Of a DNA stretch of 64,000 nucleotides, positions 8,803 to 16,935 are shown piece by piece. The stretch is from positions 1,736,001-1,800,000 of the forward strand of contig NZ_JAJEJV010000004.1 in the NCBI RefSeq assembly GCF_021390675.1, read 5' to 3'. The stretch's first letter is position 1, and each line of letters starts with the position of its first letter. The notes under the pieces are model-generated. The model was given only the letters and a program-made list of their open reading frames with translations, made no database searches and was not told the DNA's origin. The translations under genes and the position numbers were made by a program. Source of the stretch: Dyella sp. 2HG41-7 (lineage in GTDB: Bacteria > Pseudomonadota > Gammaproteobacteria > Xanthomonadales > Rhodanobacteraceae).

Positions 8803-9786
8803 ATGAACGCGACGTTCGAACAGCTCACCGAACCTTTCCGCCAAGAGCTTAAACGGCACTGTTACTGCATGCTGGGTTCGGTGCATGAGGCTGAAGATCT
8901 TGTGCAAGAAACCTATCTGCGCGCATGGCGTAGCTTTGGCCAATTCGAAGGGCGTGGATCGCTGCGCGCGTGGCTGTATCAAATTGCAACGAATGCGTGC
9001 CTCAATGCGCTCGCCAGCGACAAGAGCAAGCGGCGCTTGTTGCCCGATCAGCAGGCGCCTGCCGCTGTGGATATGCCTGATGGCACGGCGCGAACCGATA
9101 TCGCCTGGCTTGAACCGTATCCGGACGCCTATCTCGACGGCATTGTCGATGAGTCGCCGGGACCGGAGGCGCGTTATGCCGGCGATGAAGTCGTGCAACT
9201 TGCCTTTGTCACAGTCATCCAGCAATTGCCGCCGCGCCAGCGCGCCGCACTGTTGTTGTGCGAAGTGCTTGGTTGGTCGACGCTGGAGGCGGCCGAACTG
9301 CTTGGCAGTTCGGCCGCTGCGATCAACAGCGCCAGACAGCGCGCGCGTGAGGCGCTCGCCAGACACTATCCGGACGGCCGTCCATCGAAGTCGCCTTCGC
9401 CGAGTCCTGCGCAACGAGAACTTCTCAGTCGCTATTTGAATGCCTGGGAAGCACGAAATCTCGATGGTTTCGTGGCGCTGCTTAAAGATGATGCGACTTA
9501 CACCATGCCGCCTTTTTCGCAATGGTATGCGGGTCGCTCGGACATCCGCGCTTTCTTCGCATGGGCTTGGCAGTATTACGACGGCTTTCGCCTCGTTCCT
9601 ACGGCGGCCAACCGACAGCCTGCCTTCGCCATGTATTTCCGCGCCCGAGCCGATGCGCCTTGGGTGGCGCATTCCATTCACGTGCTTACGCTCGACGGCG
9701 ATGAGATTTCCAATATGACGCTGTTTATGAAGCCTGCCGCTTTGCGGCTGTTCGAGGCATTTGCGTTTCCACAAACGTTGACCTGA
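8803..9786 (+). CDS. ECF sigma factor with SnoaL-like C-terminal domain
   Basis: 327 residues. Sigma region 2 is at about 10-75 (EAEDLVQETYLRAWRSF, then RAWLYQIATNACLNAL) and region 4 at about 140-190 (LPPRQRAALLLCEVLGWS with helix-turn-helix AAELLGSSAAAINSARQRAR). A C-terminal NTF2/SnoaL-like domain (about 205-320) follows. This layout matches the long ECF sigma factors of the TIGR02960/SigG-like type, where the extra domain is thought to take the place of an anti-sigma factor or to sense a ligand. No anti-sigma gene is adjacent. It is co-oriented with the SDR gene 18 bases upstream. Confidence 0.88.
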   Translation: MNATFEQLTEPFRQELKRHCYCMLGSVHEAEDLVQETYLRAWRSFGQFEGRGSLRAWLYQIATNACLNALASDKSKRRLLPDQQAPAAVDMPDGTARTDIAWLEPYPDAYLDGIVDESPGPEARYAGDEVVQLAFVTVIQQLPPRQRAALLLCEVLGWSTLEAAELLGSSAAAINSARQRAREALARHYPDGRPSKSPSPSPAQRELLSRYLNAWEARNLDGFVALLKDDATYTMPPFSQWYAGRSDIRAFFAWAWQYYDGFRLVPTAANRQPAFAMYFRARADAPWVAHSIHVLTLDGDEISNMTLFMKPAALRLFEAFAFPQTLT

Positions 9787-9922
9787 ATCGCCGGCGGGTC
9801 CGGCATTCCCGCGTCGCTATAAAGACAGGGGCGCTATCGGATCGAGTTGCGTTTTCTTGATTCGCACCATGCACGCTTTCGTTAAAATGGTCGGGCTAAT
9901 CGTTCAACAGGAAGCTTGCAGC

Positions 9923-10501
9923 ATGTCTAGCCAGGGATCTTTGCCAGGATTCGAAACAAGCGAGCCCACTGACCGACTGTTTCTAGCCATCTTTCCCGAT
10001 GGACGACACGCCGATCAGTTGGCTGCGGTAGCCGACACCTATCTTGCCGATCGTCGTCTCGGCGCGGGTGCAGTGGAGGCCGATCGCTTGCACGTCACAG
10101 CGTTTCATCTTGGCGATTACGTCGGCCTACCGCCTGGGTTGGTTGCCAATGCGACTGAAGCGCTCTCGCGTTTGGTCTGCGAGTCTTTTGCCGTTCGGTT
10201 TGATCAGATTGGCAGCTTCAGCCATCGCGCCGTCAGAGGTCCGCTGGTGTTAGCGGCGACCGAAGGCAACGATGCGTTGCACGCCATGCACAAACAGCTG
10301 GCTACGCACCTGCGCGCGTGCGGGTTGGGTCAACACACGCACGATTCGTTTACGCCGCATATGACCATGGCTTACGAAAAAGCGACGATGCCTTTCGAGA
10401 ACATGGAACCTGTCGTTTGGCCGGCAGGCGAAGTACGGCTTGTGCACAGTCTGCTAGGTAAAACGCGGCATATCAGATTGGCGGAGAAGCGGCTTTCCTA
10501 G
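9923..10501 (+). CDS. thpR: 2'-5' RNA ligase-like 2H phosphoesterase
   Basis: 192 residues from the ATG at 9923 (AGGAAG upstream), preferred over an ATG-rich extension further upstream because LFLAIFPD is the usual family N-terminus. The two HxT signatures of the 2H phosphoesterase superfamily are present: HVTAFHLGDY (about residue 55) and HMTMAYEK (about residue 148). Family members open 2',3'-cyclic phosphates or ligate 2'-5' bonds in RNA in the cytoplasm; the physiological role is unsettled. A strong terminator follows at 10551. The symbol is by similarity of architecture. Confidence 0.85.
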   Translation: MSSQGSLPGFETSEPTDRLFLAIFPDGRHADQLAAVADTYLADRRLGAGAVEADRLHVTAFHLGDYVGLPPGLVANATEALSRLVCESFAVRFDQIGSFSHRAVRGPLVLAATEGNDALHAMHKQLATHLRACGLGQHTHDSFTPHMTMAYEKATMPFENMEPVVWPAGEVRLVHSLLGKTRHIRLAEKRLS

Positions 10502-10550
10502 TCGCGTGCGCTTCGAAGAACCACCAAGCAGTCATATCATGTCTTTAAAG

Positions 10551-10577
10551 AGTGGCTATTTTTTTAAGCCACTTTTT
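10551..10577 (+). terminator. Rho-independent terminator after the RNA ligase-like gene
   Basis: Stem AGTGGCT (10551-10557) pairs with AGCCACT (10567-10573), followed by a T run (to 10577). The loop is also T-rich. It lies 50 bases after the stop codon at 10501. Confidence 0.85.
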
Positions 10578-10626
10578 GGCCTAGTTTCCCCTCCGAATGC
10601 GTTTTCATCTATTCAGGAGAAACCTT

Positions 10627-11208
10627 ATGGCCAAAGCCGGAAAGCGTTGGATCGGGTGCGCGCTCGGTGCGTTGGTGTCGTCGGGTTGTCTCGGTTCGGT
10701 TGCCGCGCAATCGGCGAGTGGCGCGCCCAATAATGGGCATGAATTCGATTTCGAGTTCGGTACATGGAAAACCCATGTGTCGTTGCTTGCGCATCCGCTG
10801 ACCGGTTCGAAAGCCTGGGCGCAATTCGACGGTATTACGGTCGTACGCAAAGTATGGGGCGGCGAGGCCAATCTGGTGGAACTGGATATGAGGAACGCGA
10901 GCCGTCGTGTGAAACTTGCGTCGTTCCGCTTGTATAACCCGACGACCCATCAATGGAGCCTCAACGTGGTGAACGCCAATAGCGGCGAGCTTGGCGTCCC
11001 CACTATCGGCGCCTTTGCCAATGGGCGCGGCGTGTTTTACGACAAAGAAGACTTGAACGGCAAACCGATTGTCGTGCGTTTCGTGATCGAGCCGCGCAGT
11101 GACGATAGCATTCATTTTGAACAAGCATTTTCGGCGGACAACGGCAAGACCTGGGAGACGAACTGGATTGCGGACGATACGCGTATCAAGGATCGTTCCA
11201 AGGCTTGA
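10627..11208 (+). CDS. Exported DUF1579-like protein
   Basis: 193 residues from the ATG at 10627 with CAGGAG seven bases upstream. The signal peptide is about 27 residues long, ending near SVAAQ. The mature start HEFDFEFGTWKTHVSLL has the 'fdfl.GtW.....' pattern of DUF1579-like proteins of unknown function, which form a small lipocalin-like barrel. The conserved tail '...AFSADNGKTWETNWIADDTR' also fits. It is probably periplasmic. It stands alone, between two terminators/hairpins. Confidence 0.72.
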   Translation: MAKAGKRWIGCALGALVSSGCLGSVAAQSASGAPNNGHEFDFEFGTWKTHVSLLAHPLTGSKAWAQFDGITVVRKVWGGEANLVELDMRNASRRVKLASFRLYNPTTHQWSLNVVNANSGELGVPTIGAFANGRGVFYDKEDLNGKPIVVRFVIEPRSDDSIHFEQAFSADNGKTWETNWIADDTRIKDRSKA

Positions 11209-11242
11209 TCATGCTTGCGGTCGTTGACGATTCTCACGTGGC

Positions 11243-11272
11243 GGTTTGAGTTCCTTCAGAGGAGCTCAAACC
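11243..11272 (-). terminator. Hairpin downstream of a 28-codon gene
   Basis: GGTTTGAG (11243-11250) pairs with CTCAAACC (11265-11272). Further pairing (TCC/GGA) extends the stem to about 12 bp around the loop TTCAGA. It sits at the 3' end of the small minus-strand gene and after the plus-strand gene ending at 11208. There is no good T run, so it may be a processing or attenuation hairpin rather than a canonical terminator. Confidence 0.5.
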
Positions 11273-11352
11273 AACATCGCACCAAGCGTCGTGACGCAGA
11301 TAACTACGCAGGTGGCGAACAGGCTGCTGAGCATCAGGGTTTCGAATTTCAT
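11266..11352 (-). CDS. Predicted 28-residue membrane peptide
   Basis: A short frame MKFETLMLSSLFATCVVICV... ending LGAMLV, preceded by CGGAGAACCGCC (GGAG seven bases from the ATG) and closed by a hairpin overlapping its stop. The peptide is one hydrophobic helix with two cysteines, typical of single-span membrane microproteins. Upstream is a 34-base palindrome (11493-11526). Support is the ribosome site, composition and flanking structures only; it could be a chance frame. Confidence 0.4.
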   Translation of the reverse strand: MKFETLMLSSLFATCVVICVTTLGAMLV

Positions 11353-11492
11353 GGCGGTTCTCCGTGAGTGAGGTTTTGAAGCTTTCGAGATAGATAGGGC
11401 AAACCTCGTGCCAAGCTTTGAAACCTCTGAAAAACCGCGCCGCTAAGCCATTTTTTGCAAGAACGCTGATCTCCATGAACTGTCCGCGGACG

Positions 11493-11526
11493 GTTGTCCG
11501 CGCTGTCCGGACAGCGCGCGGACAAC
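11493..11526. repeat. Near-perfect 34-base palindrome of GTCCG units
   Basis: GTTGTCCGCG (11493-11502) mirrors CGCGGACAAC (11517-11526), and the centre CTGTCCGGACAG is itself a palindrome, interrupted by two extra bases. A further palindrome GTCCGCGGAC lies just before it at 11482-11491. It sits between the minus-strand genes 11547-12017 and 11266-11352. It could be a terminator for the first, an operator for the second, or an extragenic repeat. Confidence 0.55.
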
Positions 11527-11546
11527 GCGGCGAAGGCATGGCGCAA

Positions 11547-12017
11547 TTAACGAGCAGGTTTGATCAGGATGGGCATCGTCGACAGCATGCGCACGGCAAG
11601 CAAAGTACTTACAAGTTCGCCGTAGTGATAAGCCAATTGCGCATACATCGCCGCGTACGCTTGCCGTGTCAGATCTGCAACGCCTTGATAAGCGTTTCGT
11701 CCGATCGTAATGAAATAATCCACGCTGACACGACGTCGTTCGATCTGTCCGGGAAACAGTCCGGCTACCAGCAAACATCGATCGCCCACATCGCGCAGCG
11801 CATCGGCGCGCGCACTCCCAGCCAGCGCTAGCGATTCCATCCAATCGATGCCTTGAGTGCGTGCGAGCAGCGTCGTATCGGCTTGATATCGCAGCAACAC
11901 AAACACCAAGTAACTCTCGCTCGATTCGTCGAGCCGTACTCCCGTGCGTTCATAAGCTTGCTGGACCAGCGATTGCCAAACTTCCACCGGCGTGCCGGTT
12001 TTGAATGCTTCCAACAT
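11547..12017 (-). CDS. Conserved-looking hypothetical protein
   Basis: 156 residues, mostly alpha-helical by composition, no signal peptide or clear membrane helix. There are many Leu/Ala heptad-like stretches (TDTTLLARTQGIDW, ADLTRQAYAAMYAQLAYHY). Codon use matches neighbouring genes. I do not recognise the family. It could be a helical bundle protein of the kind often annotated as hypothetical in Xanthomonadales. The start at 12017 has weak ribosome-site support (GGGGGAAGAC upstream). Confidence 0.6.
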   Translation of the reverse strand: MLEAFKTGTPVEVWQSLVQQAYERTGVRLDESSESYLVFVLLRYQADTTLLARTQGIDWMESLALAGSARADALRDVGDRCLLVAGLFPGQIERRRVSVDYFITIGRNAYQGVADLTRQAYAAMYAQLAYHYGELVSTLLAVRMLSTMPILIKPAR

Positions 12018-12658
12018 GTCGTCTTCCCCCCGGTTGTCCGACGCGACCAGCCTAGCGCGCTTGCACGGAAACTGCTCGGCAGCCGACGGGCGAGACTGCT
12101 AATGGAAGGATTTTTCCTGCGTTCGATGACGGTCGAAAACGCGAAGATCGTCGCAGTGTTTCATTTAAGTCGCTGGATATTTTCGCAATTACTTGCTGCG
12201 TTTTTCCTCACAAGCTTTAGACATGTTCATCCGCATTCTCACGTGAGCTGGCCGAGCAATTCGGAAGACAGCGGTCGCGGAGTCATCGACGAATTGGATT
12301 TTGGGAGTCGCATGGACAAACGGTTTTAGGGGACGGGGCATCGTTATCGCTCGGTTCTTATTCGGCTTTGCCTGTGACGGCAAAGCCGTGAGGCGTTGTT
12401 GCGCCAAAAAAATCGCTTGAGATCGCCGTGCTGCGATCCGAGCAAAAACAGAGGTAGGGAATCGGCGCAGCGATACGTCTTAGGTTGAAATGCGGTGGTT
12501 TTGGCGCGCCTACGTTGCGCTGCGAAAACAGGCAAGCGAACCGCAACGGTATGGGGGGGAGTGGTTTGCATGGATGCGAATTGTTTCTGGCGTGACCCGG
12601 CTTTTGGATGGTCCAAAGTCGATAACTCATAGCTCTTTGCATACTGGGGAGATTTGCA
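12018..12658. other. Intergenic region, no supported gene, one hairpin
   Basis: 640 bases with no convincing frame on either strand. It contains TAGGGGACGGGG at 12327-12338 (same 12-mer as near 340) and a perfect 10-bp hairpin at 12363-12388. It likely holds the promoter and leader of the secreted protein at 12659, but I cannot assign -35/-10 boxes with confidence. Confidence 0.5.
12363..12388. repeat. Perfect 10-bp hairpin CGGCTTTGCC/GGCAAAGCCG
   Basis: Arms at 12363-12372 and 12379-12388 flank the loop TGTGAC. On neither side is there a strong T run (TTATT precedes it on the plus strand, so on the minus strand it is followed by AATAA). It may be a terminator remnant or RNA leader structure; it does not match a riboswitch I know. 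Confidence 0.45.
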
Positions 12659-13708
12659 ATGCAAGCAAAATTGAAGTTCGCTCTTTTGGCTGCGCTTGTC
12701 AGTGCTACGTGCGTGCCCGCCGCTTTTGCCGCACCGCCGACCGACTTCGGCTCGCAAGCCACCGATGAGCAGGTTGGTCCCATGGAATCGCTCGCGCGCG
12801 AAGCGTGGCGCGACAACATGGCGCAAATCGCGACGCCTACGGAAGGCTGCTATCACGCTACGTATCCGAGCATCATCTGGGAACAAGTGGCATGTACCAA
12901 TCTGGTGCCGCGTGCGCATTCCCTGCCGCGCAAAGTCAAGATGGGCGACTCGGAAAACGCGGGCAACGGCAACGACTACGTGTTGTCGGCGCCGGCGCTG
13001 ATCAAGCAGACGGTCGGCAGTTTCCCGACGGTGACCGGTGTGACCTCCGAGAAAGGCGTGGGTGTAGCCGCTTATGGCGGCGGCGGCATTCTCGGCCCGA
13101 ACGAATATTCGCTGCAGATCAATTCGCAATTCACATCAACCACCACGGCTTGCCACAGCCATTCCGGTTGCACGGTTTGGCAGCAATTCGTGTATGCGCC
13201 CGATTACGAAGTGCAGGGCGAAGCCGCCGTATTTATGCAGTATTGGCTGATCGGCTATGGCGGCAGCAGCTGCCCCAGCGGTTGGGGTAGCGATGGTTCG
13301 GGCGACTGCTATCGCAATAGCTCCGCGGCGACGGCTCCCGATGTTCCGGCAACGTCCTTGGCCAGCATGAAGCTGACGGGTTCGGCGACCAGCGGCGGCA
13401 ACGACACCGTGACGCTTACCTACGGCACGCAAGCGTACACCGCGAGCGGCAAAGACAGCGTGGTTTACCTTGCCAAGGTCTGGAAGCAGTCGGAGTTCAA
13501 CGTCGTCGGTAATGCTGGCGGTTCGGAAGCGCAGTTCAACAGTGGTTCGTCGATCAAGGTGAAGATCGGCGCGAGCTACGGCTCCACCACCGCGCCGACG
13601 TGCGTGGCCAACGACGGCAGCACCGGCGAAAGCAACAACCTGAATCTCGGTTCGTGCACCGCCACGGGCGGCTCGTCGCCGTACGTGCAGTTCACCGAGT
13701 CGAACTGA
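12659..13708 (+). CDS. Secreted protein of unknown function
   Basis: 349 residues with a clear signal peptide (MQAKLKFALLAALVSATCVPAAFA) and GGGGAG upstream of the ATG. The mature protein has six or more cysteines, in the first two thirds (GCYHATYPS, QVACTN, ACHSHSGCTVWQQF, CPSGWGSDGSGDCY) and at the end (TCVAN, GSCTA). This suggests disulfides in an extracellular beta-rich fold. The C-terminal part is rich in G, S and T. I recognise no catalytic motif. A strong terminator follows, so it is monocistronic. Confidence 0.75.
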   Translation: MQAKLKFALLAALVSATCVPAAFAAPPTDFGSQATDEQVGPMESLAREAWRDNMAQIATPTEGCYHATYPSIIWEQVACTNLVPRAHSLPRKVKMGDSENAGNGNDYVLSAPALIKQTVGSFPTVTGVTSEKGVGVAAYGGGGILGPNEYSLQINSQFTSTTTACHSHSGCTVWQQFVYAPDYEVQGEAAVFMQYWLIGYGGSSCPSGWGSDGSGDCYRNSSAATAPDVPATSLASMKLTGSATSGGNDTVTLTYGTQAYTASGKDSVVYLAKVWKQSEFNVVGNAGGSEAQFNSGSSIKVKIGASYGSTTAPTCVANDGSTGESNNLNLGSCTATGGSSPYVQFTESN

Positions 13709-13736
13709 CCGCAAGACACTGTGTTGTGCAGTGAAT

Positions 13737-13767
13737 GCCGAGGGGAGCAATCCCCTCGGCATTTTTT
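13737..13767 (+). terminator. Strong rho-independent terminator
   Basis: Stem GCCGAGGGG (13737-13745) / CCCCTCGGC (13752-13760), loop AGCAAT, then ATTTTTT. It lies 28 bases after the stop of the secreted protein gene. Confidence 0.95.
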
Positions 13768-14655
13768 ATGGCGGCGAAAATATGCGCGTTGCGTGCTGGC
13801 CACGTGTCGCTAAGAAAATTGTCGGCGATTAATAGGCGCCGAGATATTCCACGAGATATACGCATCGAATATCAGCATCGCGCTTTTAAGCGATGCCGCG
13901 CCTCGATTCATTCGCAGGGCGACGATTTGTCTCCGTTGTGAATTCTTCAGAACTCCATCGTTTACTAAATCGCCAAACCTGCGATCGCATGGAATGGATT
14001 TCCAGTTGATCCGCGTCGTCAGGCAGATGAAAGCCGGGGCCACATAGCGTTTTGTATCGATCCAAATTTAAGCGGCTTCCCATAAGTCCAAGAGGGACAA
14101 GGATTTATAGGAGGCGAAACTCGCTTTAATTCGATTTGCCAATGCGCCGTATTTTGATATTTGAACGCAAACAAACGTTCGAACTCATCTATTAAATGTG
14201 GCGGTTTGAGATCACATGGCGGAAATACATCCCGTGCAAAGTATTTTCAAAAGCACGGTAAGATCATCGTCATCACACTATGAAGTCAGGTCTCGACGCA
14301 TTGATGCGGATTCGAAGAGAGCGATCTATTAATTCGTGGATGAGGCAACACCCGGTTTGTTCAAGGACGAGTTCCAATTCGGCAGTCCAACACGCATTAA
14401 AGAAATGCGCGCGGCTGCCGATCTCATGATCGATCCTAAATACTTCGCCAAAGTTCGATTTTCAGAACACGGTCGATGTATCGAGGCGATGCAAAACGGG
14501 CGTTGTGCTGTTGGGTTTCATGGATACGAGTAGGTTGGCGGTATCGATGAAACCAAGGCCGTTCATGGATAGATGAGGAGGTTGATCAACGTTTTCTTTC
14601 AGCTCATTGCGTCAAGAGAGTCGTGGTGGGTAATTCACAAACGTGGACCGGATGA
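13768..14655. other. Gene-poor, lower-GC stretch
   Basis: Nearly 900 bases with no supported gene and visibly lower GC than the rest. A frame from a GTG at 14336 to 14533 could encode 65 residues but has no ribosome site and no recognisable family. The stretch may be a remnant of an inserted or decayed gene, ahead of the diguanylate cyclase at 14656. Confidence 0.5.
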
Positions 14656-15915
14656 ATGTCGTTCAAAGAGCTCCCTGATCTGCTAGCTGTTGGGTTGCTG
14701 ATTTATGCGTTTGTGACGGTGTCGCGACCGGCCGGCGGCATGATGACGCGCATGTGGCTGGCAGGCTGGATTTGCATCGAACTGCATTTCGCGGCGTATT
14801 CGTTTCTCGATGTGCCGGGCACCGCCGGCATCGTTGCCGACATTGTCGGAACCTCCGCGCTGGTGTGGTGCGCGGAACTCTTCAGTTGTTCGATGGATGC
14901 CCGGCTCGGGCAATGGGGATGTCGCGCGCTGTTCGCTGCGATGTCGACGATTTACACGTTATACATCGCGTTGGCGACGATACCTAACATACCGCAGCCG
15001 GTGATGATTGGCGCCGCCAGTCTTTTTGCCTGGGTGCCGTTACTGGTTGTGCTGGCGACGCCGCGCGAGAAGCGGCCGGCGAGCCGATGGATCACTGTCG
15101 GCATCAATATCGCGCTTTCCGTCGTGTTGCTCGGTTGGCAATTCTCCGCGCACGGCCCAGACCTGATGATTACGCTGCCGCTTTTCGTCGCTTATTTCAT
15201 TTGCTGTCTGCAATTTGCATTTTCCAATCAGCGGAAAACCGGCGGCTTCGTGGTGACGGTGTTGGGCTTGCTGGCGTGGTCGATGGTGTTTCCGCTCGGC
15301 ATGGTGTTCGGAATATTTTTCCCCAACGTCCAGGTCGGTGACGAGGTATGGAATCTGCCCAAGTATCTGGTGGCGGTGGGCATGATTCTGTTGTTGCTGG
15401 AGACACAGCTGAAACGCAACCAGCATCTTGCGCATCACGACGCTTTGACCGGTTTGCCGAATCGTCGCCTGTTTCAGGATCGCATCAGCGGCGCGATGGA
15501 GCGCGCGCGCCAACACGGTGTGCCAACTGCGATGCTGGCGATCGATCTGGACGGATTCAAGCAGGTGAACGATACGCTGGGCCATCACGCCGGCGATGAA
15601 GTGTTGAAGCAAGTGGCGTATCTGTTTACCGCGAGGCTTCGTCGTGTGGATACGTTGGCGCGCACAGGCGGCGACGAATTTTCCGTGGTATTGGAAGGCC
15701 CCATCACGCGCCGCGAAGCTTCCGAAGTCGCCCGTAATTTGAAGCAGTTGCTGGAAGCGCCGGTTCCGGTGGCGGGAAGCACCATCCAGATTGGCGCCAG
15801 CATCGGTTTGGCGATGTTTCCCGACGATGCGCAAACACCGGACAGCCTGTCCATTCTTGCCGACGAACGGATGTACGCGGCCAAGCGCGCCGGCGGTGGC
15901 GTGCAGTCCGCCTAA
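14656..15915 (+). CDS. Membrane diguanylate cyclase (N-terminal multi-span domain + GGDEF)
   Basis: 419 residues. About seven or eight transmembrane helices occupy residues 8-245, followed by a GGDEF domain (HDALTGLPNRRLF, then DLDGFKQVNDTLGHHAGDEV). The active-site GGDEF is at 338-342. An allosteric I-site is intact as RRVD five residues before it. It should convert 2 GTP to cyclic di-GMP at the inner membrane and be feedback-inhibited. There is no known sensor motif in the membrane part. The stop codon overlaps that of the convergent cupin gene by 4 bases. The ribosome site at the ATG is weak (GGA). Confidence 0.92.
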   Translation: MSFKELPDLLAVGLLIYAFVTVSRPAGGMMTRMWLAGWICIELHFAAYSFLDVPGTAGIVADIVGTSALVWCAELFSCSMDARLGQWGCRALFAAMSTIYTLYIALATIPNIPQPVMIGAASLFAWVPLLVVLATPREKRPASRWITVGINIALSVVLLGWQFSAHGPDLMITLPLFVAYFICCLQFAFSNQRKTGGFVVTVLGLLAWSMVFPLGMVFGIFFPNVQVGDEVWNLPKYLVAVGMILLLLETQLKRNQHLAHHDALTGLPNRRLFQDRISGAMERARQHGVPTAMLAIDLDGFKQVNDTLGHHAGDEVLKQVAYLFTARLRRVDTLARTGGDEFSVVLEGPITRREASEVARNLKQLLEAPVPVAGSTIQIGASIGLAMFPDDAQTPDSLSILADERMYAAKRAGGGVQSA

Positions 15916-16277
15916 GACAGTTGCTCTTCCAGACTGCGGGTTTGCGGCGTTAACTCATCGCCGGTGTGCTTGGTCGATGCCGATTCGATCAAAACGATCC
16001 AGCATTCTTCGTCGGCGACCGGATTATGTCGGATGCCACGCGGCACCGTAAAAAAGTCGCCTTCGCGCAGTGGAACGACCTGGTCTTCCAATTCGATGCG
16101 CATCTCGCCTTTGACGACGTAGAAAAGCTCGTCCTCGTCCTGATGGGCGTGCCATACCAAGTGACCTTTCAACTTGGCGACCTTGAGTAATTGGTCGTTG
16201 ACGCGGCCGATAACTTTGGGCGACCAATAATCGGTAACGCGTTCGAACGACTGCATCAAATTCTGGGGCTGGAGCAT
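15912..16277 (-). CDS. Small cupin-domain protein
   Basis: 121 residues from the ATG at 16277 (CAGGAGGCAGG upstream; ten further codons upstream are open but lack a ribosome site). Single cupin barrel: motif 1 GHLVWHAHQDEDELFYVVKG (metal His/His/Glu present) and motif 2 around FTVPRGIRHNP (metal His). Such proteins bind a metal and act as small isomerases, dioxygenases or binding proteins; this one cannot be specified. Convergent and overlapping with the diguanylate cyclase gene. Confidence 0.85.
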   Translation of the reverse strand: MLQPQNLMQSFERVTDYWSPKVIGRVNDQLLKVAKLKGHLVWHAHQDEDELFYVVKGEMRIELEDQVVPLREGDFFTVPRGIRHNPVADEECWIVLIESASTKHTGDELTPQTRSLEEQLS

Positions 16278-16389
16278 GGGGCCTGCCTCCTGAAAGGTTA
16301 TCCGCATTATCTCGCAGGAAAGCCGAGCAGGTTCGGCAATTTCCGTTTTCCATTATTATGGGCCGGCTACCAATGCCCGGGGGGGCGGC

Positions 16390-16923
16390 ATGAAACGATC
16401 CAGGACGGCATCGCTTTTTGTAATGGGTTTGACACCGCTGCTTATCAGCGCGTGCGATGAAACGCAAAAGAGCCAACAAGCCTTTACCACGCTCGACAAT
16501 TGCGCCGAAGCAGGCGTGCCGAAACCGAGTTGCGAAACCGCCTATAACCAGGCGATGGCGGATGCGCCCAAAAGCGCACCGCGTTATTCGACGCGCGAGC
16601 AATGCGCCGAAAGCTACGACAACGATACCTGCCAGGAAGATGACACCGCGCCGAACGGACCCGTTTGGTATCCGGCGATGAATGGATTTTTGATCGGTCG
16701 TGTCGTCCGCAACGGTGTCGCATCGTTCTTCCCGGCCGGTCCGGTTTTTCGTCGACGCGACGACACCAATTATTCGCCGCATTATGGTTCGGTCTATGCC
16801 GGCGGTTCGGGCGGGTGGCGTTCCTCGCCGTCCGACACGACGGTCGGTGAGGGGGACACCGTCAGTCGCGGTGGTTTCGGCGGCGGCGAAGGTGAGGGCG
16901 GCGAAGGCGGCCATGGCGAATAG
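16390..16923 (+). CDS. ygiB: DUF1190 (YgiB-like) lipoprotein
   Basis: 177 residues. The N-terminus MKRSRTASLFVMGLTPLLISAC is a lipoprotein signal with the acylated Cys at residue 22, so the product is probably membrane-anchored. The body has the features of the DUF1190/YgiB family: F(T)xxxxC conserved cysteine pairs (DNCAEAGVPKPSCETAYN, EQCAESY), a YPAMNGFLIG segment and a Gly-rich tail (GGFGGGEGEGGEGG). It is followed 12 bases later by ygiC-like, the same order as in enterobacteria, which supports both calls. The physiological role is unknown. Confidence 0.85.
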   Translation: MKRSRTASLFVMGLTPLLISACDETQKSQQAFTTLDNCAEAGVPKPSCETAYNQAMADAPKSAPRYSTREQCAESYDNDTCQEDDTAPNGPVWYPAMNGFLIGRVVRNGVASFFPAGPVFRRRDDTNYSPHYGSVYAGGSGGWRSSPSDTTVGEGDTVSRGGFGGGEGEGGEGGHGE

Positions 16924-16935
16924 GGCGCGCGACGC

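Noticed and set aside
8425-9774. 449-codon open frame antisense to the SDR and sigma genes
   Set aside because: Composition rich in R/H/Q as expected for an antisense frame; the plus strand holds two clear gene families.
14336-14533. 65-residue frame from a GTG
   Set aside because: No ribosome site, no family, in a decayed lower-GC interval; not accepted as a gene.
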